From an uncultured Bacteroidota bacterium (GTDB lineage Bacteria > Bacteroidota > Bacteroidia > Flavobacteriales > Flavobacteriaceae): a stretch of 64,000 nucleotides of DNA. Under the pieces are notes generated by a model. The model did not search any database. It had not been told where the DNA came from and saw nothing but the letters and a program-made list of their open reading frames with translations. A program made the translations under genes and the position numbers. The stretch is taken from positions 62,001 through 126,000 of the forward strand of contig CACEGG010000004.1 of NCBI GenBank assembly GCA_902559035.1, written 5' to 3'. The stretch's first letter is position 1. Each line of letters starts with the position of its first letter. This document shows positions 47,261 through 56,452 of the stretch, piece by piece.

Positions 47261-48268
47261 ATGTATAATTCTAAAATTACTGGACTAGGTTATTATCTTC
47301 CTGAAAATGTAGTAACAAATGATGATTTATCAAAAATCATGGATACAAATGATGAATGGATACAGGAAAGAACAGGAATAAAAAAAAGAAGATGGATAGA
47401 TCCAAAATCTGGAGATACTACATCAACTATGGGCGCTAAAGCATCTGAAATAGCAATTAAAAGATCTGGATTAAATAAAGAAGATATTGATTTTATAATT
47501 TTTGCTACATTAAGTCCTGATATGTACTTTCCAGGTGGTGGTGTTCGAGTACAGGATATGTTGGGTATGCCAACAATTGGTGCTCTTGATGTAAGAAATC
47601 AATGTTCAGGATTTATATATTCTTTATCTGTTGCTGATCAATTCATAAAAACAGGAATGTATAAAAATATATTAGTAATTGGCTCTGAAAATCACTCTGG
47701 TGGTTTAGAAAAATCAACACGAGGAAGAGGTGTAACTGTAATTTTTGGAGATGGTGCTGGTGCTGCTGTGGTTTCAAGATCCAAAGAAAAGAATAAAGGC
47801 ATTTTATCATCTCATTTACATTCTGAGGGAAAACATGCTAGAGAACTCATGTTAGATGGACCAAACACAGGGAGATGGGTACCTGAAATTTTAGAAGATA
47901 ATGATCCAAATGACGAATCTTATTATCCATATATGAATGGTCAGTTTGTTTTTAAAAATGCTGTAGTTAGATTTTCCGAAGTTATAAATGAAGGACTGAA
48001 AGCAAATGAACTAGAAAAAGATGATATTGACTTGCTAATCCCTCACCAAGCAAACTTGAGAATAGCACAATTTATTCAAAGAAAATTTCAGCTTTCAGAT
48101 GAGAAAGTTTACAATAATATCATGAATTATGGCAACACAACAGCTGCTTCTATAATAATAGCTCTTACAGAAGCTTGGGAACAAGGAAAAATTAAAGATA
48201 ATGACTTAGTTGTCTTAGCAGCTTTTGGAGCAGGATTCACCTGGGGTTCAGTTATTATAAGGTGGTAA
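47261..48268 (+). CDS. 3-oxoacyl-[ACP] synthase III family protein
   Basis: A 335-aa thiolase-fold condensing enzyme. The Cys-His-Asn triad is Cys115 (QCSGFIYS), the His of LIPHQANLRI and the Asn of NYGNTTAAS. WIQERTGIKKRRW is the usual FabH start. It may prime fatty acid synthesis or make another acyl condensation product; Bacteroidota often carry several such paralogues and there are no other fatty acid genes nearby, so I give no symbol. It ends in TAATG shared with the next gene. Confidence 0.88.
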   Translation: MYNSKITGLGYYLPENVVTNDDLSKIMDTNDEWIQERTGIKKRRWIDPKSGDTTSTMGAKASEIAIKRSGLNKEDIDFIIFATLSPDMYFPGGGVRVQDMLGMPTIGALDVRNQCSGFIYSLSVADQFIKTGMYKNILVIGSENHSGGLEKSTRGRGVTVIFGDGAGAAVVSRSKEKNKGILSSHLHSEGKHARELMLDGPNTGRWVPEILEDNDPNDESYYPYMNGQFVFKNAVVRFSEVINEGLKANELEKDDIDLLIPHQANLRIAQFIQRKFQLSDEKVYNNIMNYGNTTAASIIIALTEAWEQGKIKDNDLVVLAAFGAGFTWGSVIIRW

Positions 48269-48624
48269 TGACAACTTTAGTATTAGGAGCCTCAACTAAT
48301 ATTCAGCGATATTCGAATATTGCAATTAAAAAATTAGTATTAAATAAAATTGAGGTTAAAGCTATTGGATTAAAAACTGGAGTTGTAGTAAATGTTTTGA
48401 TTGAAAAAGATTTAGTTAAATTTAAAAATATTCACACTGTATCTTTGTATTTAAATAAGCTTAGACAAAAAGAATATTATGATTATATAATTTCTTTGAA
48501 ACCAAAAAGAGTAATTTTCAATCCTGGTACAGAAAACCCCGATTTTTACAGAATTTTGAAAAGTAATCACATTTCATATTTTGAGGCTTGTACTTTAGTT
48601 TTACTTTCTACGAATCAGTACTAA
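48268..48624 (+). CDS. CoA-binding domain protein
   Basis: A 118-aa Rossmann-like protein with the N-terminal nucleotide loop TLVLGASTNIQRYSN and the later KRVIFNPGTENPDF, typical of the small CoA-binding (YccU-like) family. Its role is unknown. ATG 48268 overlaps the KAS III stop by one base. Its last 24 bases overlap the convergent symporter gene. Confidence 0.8.
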   Translation: MTTLVLGASTNIQRYSNIAIKKLVLNKIEVKAIGLKTGVVVNVLIEKDLVKFKNIHTVSLYLNKLRQKEYYDYIISLKPKRVIFNPGTENPDFYRILKSNHISYFEACTLVLLSTNQY

Positions 48625-50058
48625 TCCTAAAAACGTAATAAAACCATTTATTGGCAATAGTTCATACCCAATCTTATAACCACCAAGGTATGTAGGGTCC
48701 AGGTTGGCCAGCAAGTAAACTGAAAGAACAGAAAGAATTGTAACTATCCAAACATATCTATCGTGTATTTTGTAATCAGTAAAAATTCCAAATGCAAATA
48801 GTCCTAATAATGGACCATAAGTGTAGCCTGCTAAAACTAATAGTCCATCAATTACACTCCTCTCTAAATAATTTTCAAAAATTATAATAACTATTATAAG
48901 AACAGCGCTCATAACTAAATGGGCAATTTTTCTAATTTTAATCTGATATTCTTGGCTTTTGTTTTTTAAATTGATGACATCGACACAAAAAGAAGTTGTC
49001 AGGGAAGTTAGTGCACTGTCAGCACTGCTGTAAGCAGCCGCTATTAGACCTAATAAAAATGTTATTCCTATTATACTCCCAAGATTACTATTTAATGCAA
49101 TTTCAGGAAATAATAAATCTGCATTTGGAGAGCCATTAAGTTCAGGAATAATAATACCAGATTTTTGAGAATAAATAAATAATAAAGCACCTAATAATAA
49201 AAATACAAAGGTCACAATAACTAAAACGATACTAAATACAATCATGTTTTTTTGAGCATCTTTCAAAGATTTACAAGTTAGATTTTTTTGCATCATGTCT
49301 TGATCTAAGCCAGTCATACAAATTGTAATAAACATACCACCAATAAAAGATTTTAAGAAATGATTTTTTTCTAGAAAACTATCTGTTACTAGAAAGTTTG
49401 AGTATGTTTTAAGTTCATCAGAATTAATAAAATCTACGAACGACCAATTCAAACTGTCGTTTATTAAATAAATAGATAATAAAACTGAAATAAGCATAAA
49501 TACAGTTTGTAATGTATCTGTCCAAACTATTGTTTTTATTCCTCCTCTAAATGTGTAAATCCAAATAAGTAAAACAGAAAAAACTACAGTAATCTCAAAT
49601 CGGATATTTAATTCACTAAAAACAAATTGTTGAAGAACAATAGCTACTAAATATAATCTAAACGATGCTCCAGTTATTCTAGACAGAAAAAAGAAAAATG
49701 CTCCAGTCTTGTGACTTACATTCCCAAAACGTACTTTCAAATATTCATATATGGACGTCAGGTTGAGCTTGTAATAGATGGGTAATAGAACTAAAGCAAC
49801 TACAAAATATCCAAACAGGTAACCTAGAACAACTTGAAAATATGTAAATTGAGTAGTTCCAACATCACCTGGAACTGAGATAAATGTTATTCCTGATAGA
49901 GATGCTCCAACCATACCAAAAGCAACAAGGTACCATGGAGATTCTTTATTGGCAGAAAAAAAAGTTTTGTTATCATTATTTCCAGTAGTTAGATTAGAAA
50001 TAACAAAAAGACCAAAAAAATATAGAAAAATGACGATAAGGATAATTGATGAGCTCAT
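48601..50058 (-). CDS. sodium:solute symporter (SSS family)
   Basis: A 485-aa inner-membrane transporter with about 13 hydrophobic segments. The family signature is represented by GMVGASLSGITFISVPGDVG near residue 48 and LLGLIAAAYSSADSALTSLT near 335. Substrate unknown. It is divergent from recR, with a perfect -7 box 13 nt upstream of the ATG. Confidence 0.9.
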   Translation of the reverse strand: MSSSIILIVIFLYFFGLFVISNLTTGNNDNKTFFSANKESPWYLVAFGMVGASLSGITFISVPGDVGTTQFTYFQVVLGYLFGYFVVALVLLPIYYKLNLTSIYEYLKVRFGNVSHKTGAFFFFLSRITGASFRLYLVAIVLQQFVFSELNIRFEITVVFSVLLIWIYTFRGGIKTIVWTDTLQTVFMLISVLLSIYLINDSLNWSFVDFINSDELKTYSNFLVTDSFLEKNHFLKSFIGGMFITICMTGLDQDMMQKNLTCKSLKDAQKNMIVFSIVLVIVTFVFLLLGALLFIYSQKSGIIIPELNGSPNADLLFPEIALNSNLGSIIGITFLLGLIAAAYSSADSALTSLTTSFCVDVINLKNKSQEYQIKIRKIAHLVMSAVLIIVIIIFENYLERSVIDGLLVLAGYTYGPLLGLFAFGIFTDYKIHDRYVWIVTILSVLSVYLLANLDPTYLGGYKIGYELLPINGFITFLGLVLIRRK

Positions 50059-50071
50059 TTCTAATGTTATC

Positions 50072-50079
50072 CAAATATA
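50072..50079 (-). promoter_or_regulatory. -7 promoter box for the SSS symporter
   Basis: Minus-strand TATATTTG, 13 nt before the symporter ATG. On the opposite strand a near-match TATATTTA (50110-50117) ends 4 nt before the recR ATG. Confidence 0.5.
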
Positions 50080-50121
50080 CTAATTTATGGTTCTTATTAA
50101 ATGTAGTAGTATATTTAACAA

Positions 50122-50739
50122 ATGAATTTTTCTTCAAAATTATTAGAAAATGCGGTAGATGAAATGTCTCAATTACCTGGAATAGGAAAGAGAACTGCGT
50201 TAAGACTTGTTTTATTTCTTCTTAACCAACCCAATTCTCAAACTGTAAAGCTTTCGAAGTCTTTAGTTGATTTAGTTGAGGGAGTAATTTTATGTAAAAA
50301 TTGCCATAATATTTCTGATTTAGAACTGTGTGAAATATGTACAAACAACAAAAGAGATAAATCAGTTGTTTGTGTAGTTGAAGATATAAGAGATGTAATG
50401 GCTATAGAAAGTACTGGTCAATTTAATGGTGTTTATCATGTTTTGGGAGGAAAAATATCACCAATTGAAGGAATCGGCCCAAATCAGTTAAACATAAAGT
50501 CCTTAATTGAAAAAATTAGATCTAAAAATGTGTCGGAACTTATTTTTGCTTTAAGCGCAACTATGGAGGGCGATACCACTAATTTTTATATTTTCAGACA
50601 AATTAAAGATGTTGATATCAAAATCACTACTATAGCAAGAGGCGTTTCGGTTGGAAATGAATTGGAATATACTGATGAAGTTACACTGGGCAGGAGTATT
50701 TTAAAAAGAATTCCTTTTGAAAATTCTTTAAAAACTTAA
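50122..50739 (+). CDS. recR: recombination protein RecR
   Basis: DNA repair protein that works with RecO/RecF in loading RecA at gaps. The 205 aa have the N-terminal helix-hairpin-helix ([12 protein letters not shown]), a four-cysteine zinc site (Cys58, Cys61, Cys70, Cys73) and a Toprim domain ([14 protein letters not shown]). Confidence 0.96.
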   Translation: MNFSSKLLENAVDEMSQLPGIGKRTALRLVLFLLNQPNSQTVKLSKSLVDLVEGVILCKNCHNISDLELCEICTNNKRDKSVVCVVEDIRDVMAIESTGQFNGVYHVLGGKISPIEGIGPNQLNIKSLIEKIRSKNVSELIFALSATMEGDTTNFYIFRQIKDVDIKITTIARGVSVGNELEYTDEVTLGRSILKRIPFENSLKT

Positions 50740-50783
50740 ATTAAACTATTTAGTAATACAGTCAATATCAAATTATAATTTGA

Positions 50784-50791
50784 TATTTTTG
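50784..50791 (+). promoter_or_regulatory. -7 promoter box for the E2 gene
   Basis: TATTTTTG, 18 nt before the ATG at 50810. It lies within the ORF extension that would result from an upstream start, and so supports ATG 50810. Confidence 0.5.
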
Positions 50792-50809
50792 CATAATCAA
50801 TTAATAGAG

Positions 50810-52111
50810 ATGTCTAATAAAATCGAAATTGTCTTACCTAAAATGGGAGAAAGTGTTGATGAAGCAACCATAACTGGTTGGTTAAAAAATGAAGGTGATG
50901 ACATTAAGGAAGATGATTTAATTGTTGAAATAGCTACTGATAAAGTTGACTCAGAAGTTCCAAGTGAAGTTTCTGGTGTACTAATACAAAAGCTATGTAA
51001 AATTAACGATGTAGTAAAAGTTGGAGACCCTATAGCAATAATTGAAACAGATAAAAAAATTGAATCCCTTACTATTGAAAATAATCAAAAAACTTCTTCA
51101 GATAAAACGGAAACAACATCATATAAATCTGAAACAATTGTTACCGAACCAATTGAATATTTTAAAAAAGCTGACTCTATAATAGAAAAAAATGACTATA
51201 AATCATCTGAAAGAATATACTCTCCTTTAGTAAAAAATATTTCAAAAAAAGAAGGGATTTCTTTAAAAGAATTAGATTCCATAATTGGATCAGGTAAAAA
51301 TGGAAGATTAACTAAAAATGACCTTTTAAATTATATTTCTTCAAAACTAAAAGAACCAAATAAAATTATTGAAACGATAAAGTCTGTAAATACTAATAAA
51401 GAGTCTGATGAGATTTTAGAAATGAGTAGGATGGAAAGACTCATTTCTGATCACATGCTTTCCAGTAAAGAAAAATCTGCCCACGTCCAAGCTTTTATTG
51501 AAGCTGATATATCTGAACTTTGGAATTGGAGAGAAAAAATTAAAAATTCCTTTTTTGAAAGAGAAAATGAAAAAATTACATTTACACCTATTTTTATAAG
51601 TTTAGTTGCTCAAGCATTAAGGGAATTCCCAATGCTTAATGTTAGTGTCGAAAATTATAAAATCATAAAAAAGAAGTCAATAAATATTGGCATGGCAACT
51701 GCTTTAAAAGATGGTAATCTAATTGTTCCAGTAATTAAAAAAGCAGATCAATTAAGCCTATTTGGTCTAGTAAAAAAAGTTAATGATTTAGCCAGTCGTG
51801 GAAGAAACGGCCTTTTATTGCCTGATGAAGTTCAAGACGGAACATACACAATTAGTAATGTTGGAGTATTTGATACATTGATGGGAACACCTATAATAAA
51901 TCAACCTCAGGTCGGTATTTTAGCTTTTGGAGCTATAACAAAAAAACCCTCTGTAATTGAAACTGAAAAAGGAGATTTTATTGGTGTAAGAAGAAAAATT
52001 ATCCTTTCTCATAGTTTTGATCACAGAGTTGTTAATGGAGCTCAGGGTGGATTATTTATTAAAAGGATAAAAGAGCTTATTGAAAATTGGGATTCTTCCA
52101 CCTCAATTTAG
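50810..52111 (+). CDS. 2-oxoacid dehydrogenase E2 (dihydrolipoamide acyltransferase)
   Basis: A 433-aa E2 subunit: one lipoyl domain with the lipoylated Lys45 in ATDKVDSEV, a Ser/Thr/Lys-rich linker, the peripheral-subunit binding domain (about 138-172, SPLVKNISKKEGISL), and the acyltransferase domain. The active-site motif reads DHRVVNG where DHRVVDG is normal. Whether it serves pyruvate, 2-oxoglutarate or branched-chain oxoacids is not clear and no E1/E3 gene is nearby. Confidence 0.9.
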   Translation: MSNKIEIVLPKMGESVDEATITGWLKNEGDDIKEDDLIVEIATDKVDSEVPSEVSGVLIQKLCKINDVVKVGDPIAIIETDKKIESLTIENNQKTSSDKTETTSYKSETIVTEPIEYFKKADSIIEKNDYKSSERIYSPLVKNISKKEGISLKELDSIIGSGKNGRLTKNDLLNYISSKLKEPNKIIETIKSVNTNKESDEILEMSRMERLISDHMLSSKEKSAHVQAFIEADISELWNWREKIKNSFFERENEKITFTPIFISLVAQALREFPMLNVSVENYKIIKKKSINIGMATALKDGNLIVPVIKKADQLSLFGLVKKVNDLASRGRNGLLLPDEVQDGTYTISNVGVFDTLMGTPIINQPQVGILAFGAITKKPSVIETEKGDFIGVRRKIILSHSFDHRVVNGAQGGLFIKRIKELIENWDSSTSI

Positions 52112-52123
52112 TAATTCTTAAAT

Positions 52124-52897
52124 ATGAAAATAAAACTATCAAAGCCTATTTGTTTTTTTGATTTAGAAACAACTGGAATAAATATTTCTAAAGATAGGAT
52201 AGTTGAAATTTCAATTTTGAAGGTTTATCCAAATAGCAATAAAGAATCAAGAACATGGTTAGTTAATCCTGAGATTTCTATTCCAAGTGAGGTTTCAAAA
52301 ATTCATGGTATCACAAATGAAATGGTAATTAATGAGCCTAATTTTAAGGAAATAGGCTCTCAGGTCAAAGAAATGATAAACAATTGTGATCTTGGAGGTT
52401 TTAATTCTAATAAATTTGACATTCCTCTTTTGGCTGAAGAATTTCTCAGATCAAATATTGACTTTGATTTAGAAAAAATTAAGTGTATTGATGTCCAAAA
52501 TATTTTTCATAAAATGGAAAAGAGAACCTTAGGTGCAGCTTATAAATTTTATTGTAAAAAAGATTTAATTGATGCTCATTCTTCGAAGGCCGATACTTTA
52601 GCAACTTATGAGGTTTTGGAAGCTCAGATTGAAAAGTATTCTGAATTAGAAAATAATGTTACGTTTTTATCGGAATTCTCCTCTAGAAATAGAACAGTTG
52701 ATTTGGCAGGTTTTATAATTTATGACCAAAATAATGTACCCTGTTTTTCTTTTGGAAAACATAAAGGTAAATCAGTTGATTTTATAATTGATAATGAGCC
52801 TGGTTATTTTGGGTGGATATTAAATTCTGATTTTCCAATGTATACCAAGAAAATATTGACTAAATTAAGGTTAAATAAGCTTAACAATAAATTATAA
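52124..52897 (+). CDS. DEDDh 3'-5' exonuclease (DnaQ family)
   Basis: A 257-aa protein with an RNase H-like exonuclease domain: Exo I FDLETTG (residues 10-16), Exo II GFNSNKFDIPLL, and Exo IIIe HSSKADTLATYEV. Residues about 200-250 hold a separate small domain with FSFGKHKGKSV, as in DUF3820 proteins. It could be a DNA polymerase III epsilon-like proofreading or a repair/RNA nuclease; the extra domain is typical of the Bacteroidota version. Confidence 0.85.
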   Translation: MKIKLSKPICFFDLETTGINISKDRIVEISILKVYPNSNKESRTWLVNPEISIPSEVSKIHGITNEMVINEPNFKEIGSQVKEMINNCDLGGFNSNKFDIPLLAEEFLRSNIDFDLEKIKCIDVQNIFHKMEKRTLGAAYKFYCKKDLIDAHSSKADTLATYEVLEAQIEKYSELENNVTFLSEFSSRNRTVDLAGFIIYDQNNVPCFSFGKHKGKSVDFIIDNEPGYFGWILNSDFPMYTKKILTKLRLNKLNNKL

Positions 52898-52898
52898 A

Positions 52899-53510
52899 AT
52901 GAAAATAATTTGTATTGGTAGAAATTATGAAGATCACGTTAGTGAACTGCAAAATGAAAGGCCTGATAGTCCTGTTATTTTTATCAAACCGGATAGTTCA
53001 ATAATCCTAAAAAATCAACCTTTTTTTATTCCTGATTATTCTAATGAAATTAATTATGAAATTGAAGTTATTTTAAAGATTTGTAAACTTGGAAAATCTA
53101 TTGAAAAGAAATTCGCAAAAACATATTATGATAAAGTTGGATTGGGGATTGACTTTACAGCCAGAGATCTACAATTTGAATTGAAATCAAAAGGTTTACC
53201 CTGGGAAAAAGCAAAAGCTTTTGACGGCTCTGCTTTAATTGGAAATTGGATAAACAAAACAGAATTTAAAAATCTAAATGATATCAATTTTTCAATGAAT
53301 AAAAATGGGAGTTTAGTTCAAAAAGGAAATACTAGTCAAATGATGTGGAATTTTGATGAATTAATTTCAGAAATATCAAAATTTTTTACTCTAAAAATTG
53401 GAGACGTTATTTTTACGGGAACACCAGCTGGAGTTGGAAAAGTTAACAGGGGTGATAAATTAGAAGGTTTTATTAATAATAATCATAATTTCAAGATCAA
53501 TATTAAGTAA
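52899..53510 (+). CDS. fumarylacetoacetate hydrolase family protein
   Basis: A 203-aa protein of the FAH C-terminal fold. It has ICIGRNYEDH at the N-terminus, the metal-ligand segment NYEIEVILKI, GIDFTARDLQ, and GDVIFTGTPAGVG. Members are hydrolases or oxaloacetate decarboxylases; the substrate is unknown. It shares one base with cinA and follows the exonuclease by 1 nt. Confidence 0.88.
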   Translation: MKIICIGRNYEDHVSELQNERPDSPVIFIKPDSSIILKNQPFFIPDYSNEINYEIEVILKICKLGKSIEKKFAKTYYDKVGLGIDFTARDLQFELKSKGLPWEKAKAFDGSALIGNWINKTEFKNLNDINFSMNKNGSLVQKGNTSQMMWNFDELISEISKFFTLKIGDVIFTGTPAGVGKVNRGDKLEGFINNNHNFKINIK

Positions 53511-54763
53511 TGATTAGAGCAAAGATTATTACTATTGGTGATGAAATTTTAATAGGTCAAATAGTTGATACAAATTCAACTTTTATCTCAAATGAATTAA
53601 TCAAAATAGGTGTAGAGGTTTGTGAAATTTTGTCAATTAGGGATACTAAAGATGATATTATAAACGCATTTAATAATTCGATTGATAAATTTGATATTAT
53701 AATTACAACAGGTGGGCTTGGTCCAACAAATGATGATATAACAAAAGATGTTTTTTGTGAATTTTTCAATGATAAATTAATACATAATCAAGAATTATTA
53801 GTCCATATTGAAAACCTTTTTAAGAATTTTGTCGACAATCCTATTAATGATTTAAATAGAGCTCAAGCCTTAGTCCCATCAAAAGCATTACTAATTGAAA
53901 ATCAATATGGAACAGCAGCTGGTATGCAAATAAAAAAAAATAATTCCTTTTTCATTTCTCTCCCTGGAGTTCCGTATGAGATGAAATCTATGATTGTTAA
54001 CTCAGTTGTTCCATTTATTGAAAAGGAATTTAATTGTCCGATTATTTTAAAAAAAACCTTGATGACTTATGGAGTTGGAGAAAGTACCATAGCAAAGAAG
54101 TTAAAAGACTTTGAAGATGGTTTATCTAAAAATTTCAAATTAGCATATTTACCAAATTTAGGTAGAGTAAGGTTAAGGTTATCATGTAGAGGTTTTGATC
54201 GAACTGATCTTGAGAAAAAAATGGACAATTATATCGCTCAACTTTTTGAGATTCTAGGTAAAATTATAATAGGATTTGAGTCTGTAAATTCAATAGAATC
54301 TGAAATAGGAAAAATATTAAAAAAATCAGGAAAAACTTTATCAACTGCAGAAAGTTTTACAGGTGGTTTAATATCTTCAAGAATATCTTCTGTTCCTGGA
54401 GCTTCATCATATTTTAAGGGAGCTGTTGTGGCATATGACACAAATATTAAACAAAACCTTTTGTCAGTGAATCAAAATGATATTGATTTGCATTCAGTTG
54501 TAAGTTCTCAGGTAGCTAACAGCATGGCTTTAAATGCTAAAAAGCTTCTAAAGACAGATTATGCAATATCTACAACTGGGAATGCTGGTCCAGATAAGGG
54601 AGACTCAAAAAAAGAAGTGGGTTCTATTTATATTTCATTAGCCACTTTAAATGATGTTAAGTCATATGAATTTAATTTTGGAAAAAACAGGGAAAAAAAT
54701 ATAAAAAAATCTGTTAATAAAGCTTTAGAACTTTTATTTTCTGAATTATTAACAGAAGACTAA
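53510..54763 (+). CDS. cinA: CinA family protein (competence/damage-inducible; nicotinamide-nucleotide amidase)
   Basis: A 417-aa two-domain protein. The N-terminal MoCF/COG1058 domain has IITIGDEILIGQIVDTNS and TTGGLGPTNDD; the C-terminal domain (about 255-417) has TAESFTGGLIS and STTGNAGPDKGD, with the serine and lysine of NMN deamidase. The family recycles NMN or ADP-ribose. The stop is about 60 nt before rpmB, which has its own promoter. Confidence 0.92.
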   Translation: MIRAKIITIGDEILIGQIVDTNSTFISNELIKIGVEVCEILSIRDTKDDIINAFNNSIDKFDIIITTGGLGPTNDDITKDVFCEFFNDKLIHNQELLVHIENLFKNFVDNPINDLNRAQALVPSKALLIENQYGTAAGMQIKKNNSFFISLPGVPYEMKSMIVNSVVPFIEKEFNCPIILKKTLMTYGVGESTIAKKLKDFEDGLSKNFKLAYLPNLGRVRLRLSCRGFDRTDLEKKMDNYIAQLFEILGKIIIGFESVNSIESEIGKILKKSGKTLSTAESFTGGLISSRISSVPGASSYFKGAVVAYDTNIKQNLLSVNQNDIDLHSVVSSQVANSMALNAKKLLKTDYAISTTGNAGPDKGDSKKEVGSIYISLATLNDVKSYEFNFGKNREKNIKKSVNKALELLFSELLTED

Positions 54764-54768
54764 AAAAT

Positions 54769-54799
54769 TTGGCATTACTGTAAAAATGTTGTTAATTTG
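54769..54799 (+). promoter_or_regulatory. promoter of rpmB-rpmG-DUF4295
   Basis: -33 TTG (54769-54771), 20-nt spacer, -7 TTAATTTG (54792-54799, one mismatch to TAnnTTTG), 25 nt before the rpmB ATG. Confidence 0.55.
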
Positions 54800-54824
54800 C
54801 ACCCTATTTTAAAATAAGATAGTT

Positions 54825-55055
54825 ATGTCTAAAGTTTGTGAAATTTCAGGAAAAAAAGTTTTAGTTGGAAACAATGTTTCAAAAGCAATGAATAAAACTA
54901 AAAGGAGATTTGAACCTAATTTAATCAAAAAACGTTTTTTTATCCCTGAAGAAGGTAAATGGATAACTCTTAAGGTATCGACTTCTGTTTTAAAAACAAT
55001 TAATAAAAAGGGTATTTCAGCAGTTTTGAAAGAATCCAAAATTAATAAAGCTTAA
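54825..55055 (+). CDS. rpmB: 50S ribosomal protein L28
   Basis: The 76 aa match bL28: start MSKVCEISGKKVLVGNNVS, then KRRFEPNLIKKRF and TLKVSTSVLKTINKKG. First gene of the small ribosomal operon. Confidence 0.97.
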   Translation: MSKVCEISGKKVLVGNNVSKAMNKTKRRFEPNLIKKRFFIPEEGKWITLKVSTSVLKTINKKGISAVLKESKINKA

Positions 55056-55065
55056 TTAATTTATT

Positions 55066-55248
55066 ATGGCTAAGAAAGGAAATAGAGTACAAGTAATATT
55101 AGAATGTACAGAACATAAAAATTCAGGTCTTCCTGGTACATCTAGATATGTAACTACAAAAAATAAAAAAAATACACCTGATAGATTAGAGATAAAAAAA
55201 TTTAATCCTATCATGAAAAAAAATACTATTCATAAAGAAATTAAATAA
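55066..55248 (+). CDS. rpmG: 50S ribosomal protein L33
   Basis: The 60 aa match bL33 ([33 protein letters not shown]). It has only one of the four zinc-binding cysteines (in LECTEH), the zinc-independent type. It lies between rpmB and the DUF4295 gene. Confidence 0.97.
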   Translation: MAKKGNRVQVILECTEHKNSGLPGTSRYVTTKNKKNTPDRLEIKKFNPIMKKNTIHKEIK

Positions 55249-55256
55249 TAAGAGAA

Positions 55257-55406
55257 ATGGCAAAAAAGACTGTAGCATCACTTCAAACCTCTTCGAAAAG
55301 ACTTACAAAGGCTATAAAAATGGTTAAAAGCCCCAAAACTGGTGCGTATACTTATGTAGAATCGATTATGGATCCCTCTTTGGTTAATGATTGGTTAAGT
55401 AAATAA
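55257..55406 (+). CDS. DUF4295 small protein
   Basis: A 49-aa basic protein starting MAKKTVASLQTSSKRLTKAI and ending VNDWLSK. DUF4295 genes follow rpmB-rpmG throughout Bacteroidota, and members are small basic proteins that probably bind the ribosome, though this is not proven. It starts 8 nt after rpmG and is followed by an intrinsic terminator. Confidence 0.9.
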   Translation: MAKKTVASLQTSSKRLTKAIKMVKSPKTGAYTYVESIMDPSLVNDWLSK

Positions 55407-55432
55407 TTAAATCTTTGGATATTAATTACAAG

Positions 55433-55456
55433 AGTCACTTTTTAGTGGCTTTTTTT
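55433..55456 (+). terminator. intrinsic terminator after DUF4295
   Basis: A 7-bp stem AGTCACT/AGTGGCT (one G-T pair) with a TTTT loop, followed by six T residues, 26 nt after the stop. It closes the rpmB-rpmG-DUF4295 operon. Confidence 0.85.
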
Positions 55457-55464
55457 GTTTTACA

Positions 55465-55472
55465 TATCTTTG
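55465..55472 (+). promoter_or_regulatory. -7 promoter box for ftsY
   Basis: TATCTTTG fits TAnnTTTG and lies 16 nt before the ftsY ATG, directly after the terminator. Confidence 0.5.
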
Positions 55473-55488
55473 ATAAAACTTTTATTAA

Positions 55489-56442
55489 ATGAATTTTTTC
55501 AAAAAACTATTTACAAAAGAAAAAAAAGAGACTCTTGATAGTGGTCTTAAAAAAAGTAAAGATTCATTTTTTAACAAAATTTCCAAAGTAATCGTTGGTA
55601 AAAGCAAGGTTGATGATGAAGTTTTAGATAATCTAGAAGAAGTACTGATTAGTTCTGATGTTGGAGTTAAAACTACACTCAAAATAATAGATCATATTGA
55701 AGACAGAGTAAAAAAAGATAAGTTTATTAGTTCTGACGAATTAGACACAATTCTAAAAGAAGAAATAACCAAAATAATATGCGATTCTCAAGATGATGAT
55801 GATTTCTTGTCAATTGGTGATAATAAGCCACATGTTATATTAGTTGTTGGAGTTAATGGGGTTGGTAAAACCACTTCCATCGGCAAAATGGCTAATCATT
55901 ATAAGTCATTAGGACTTAAAGTAATGATTGGTGCTGCAGATACTTTTAGAGCTGCTGCTATTGATCAATTAGAGGTTTGGTCAAATAGAGTAGGTGTTGA
56001 ATTGGTAAAACAAAAAATGGGAAGTGATCCAGCATCAGTTTCTTATGACACACTTGAGTCTGCAATAAATAAAAATATTGATGTTGTTTTAATTGACACA
56101 GCAGGAAGACTCCACAATAAAACTAATTTGATGAATGAACTTGGAAAAATTAAAAGAGTTTTACAGAAAAAAAATGTAAACGCTCCTCACGAAGTTCTGC
56201 TTGTAATTGATGGTTCAACTGGGCAAAATGCATTTGAACAAGCTAAGCAGTTTACAAGTGTTACAGAAATAACATCTTTAGCTGTTACTAAATTAGATGG
56301 AACAGCAAAAGGTGGTGTTGTTTTAGGGATCTCAGACCAATTTAATATTCCTATAAAATTTATTGGAGTTGGTGAAGGTATTGAAGATTTACAGGTATTC
56401 AATAAAATAGAATTTGTGGATTCATTTTTTAAAAAATCATAA
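55489..56442 (+). CDS. ftsY: signal recognition particle receptor FtsY
   Basis: SRP-GTPase that docks ribosome-SRP complexes at the membrane. The 317 aa have the NG domain with the P-loop GVNGVGKTT (121-129), ADTFRAAAIDQL, DTAGRLHN and TKLDGTAKGG. The N-terminal acidic domain of E. coli FtsY is absent and replaced by a short basic segment that may bind membrane. rimO follows after 10 nt. Confidence 0.96.
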   Translation: MNFFKKLFTKEKKETLDSGLKKSKDSFFNKISKVIVGKSKVDDEVLDNLEEVLISSDVGVKTTLKIIDHIEDRVKKDKFISSDELDTILKEEITKIICDSQDDDDFLSIGDNKPHVILVVGVNGVGKTTSIGKMANHYKSLGLKVMIGAADTFRAAAIDQLEVWSNRVGVELVKQKMGSDPASVSYDTLESAINKNIDVVLIDTAGRLHNKTNLMNELGKIKRVLQKKNVNAPHEVLLVIDGSTGQNAFEQAKQFTSVTEITSLAVTKLDGTAKGGVVLGISDQFNIPIKFIGVGEGIEDLQVFNKIEFVDSFFKKS

Positions 56443-56452
56443 ACTTTAATAA

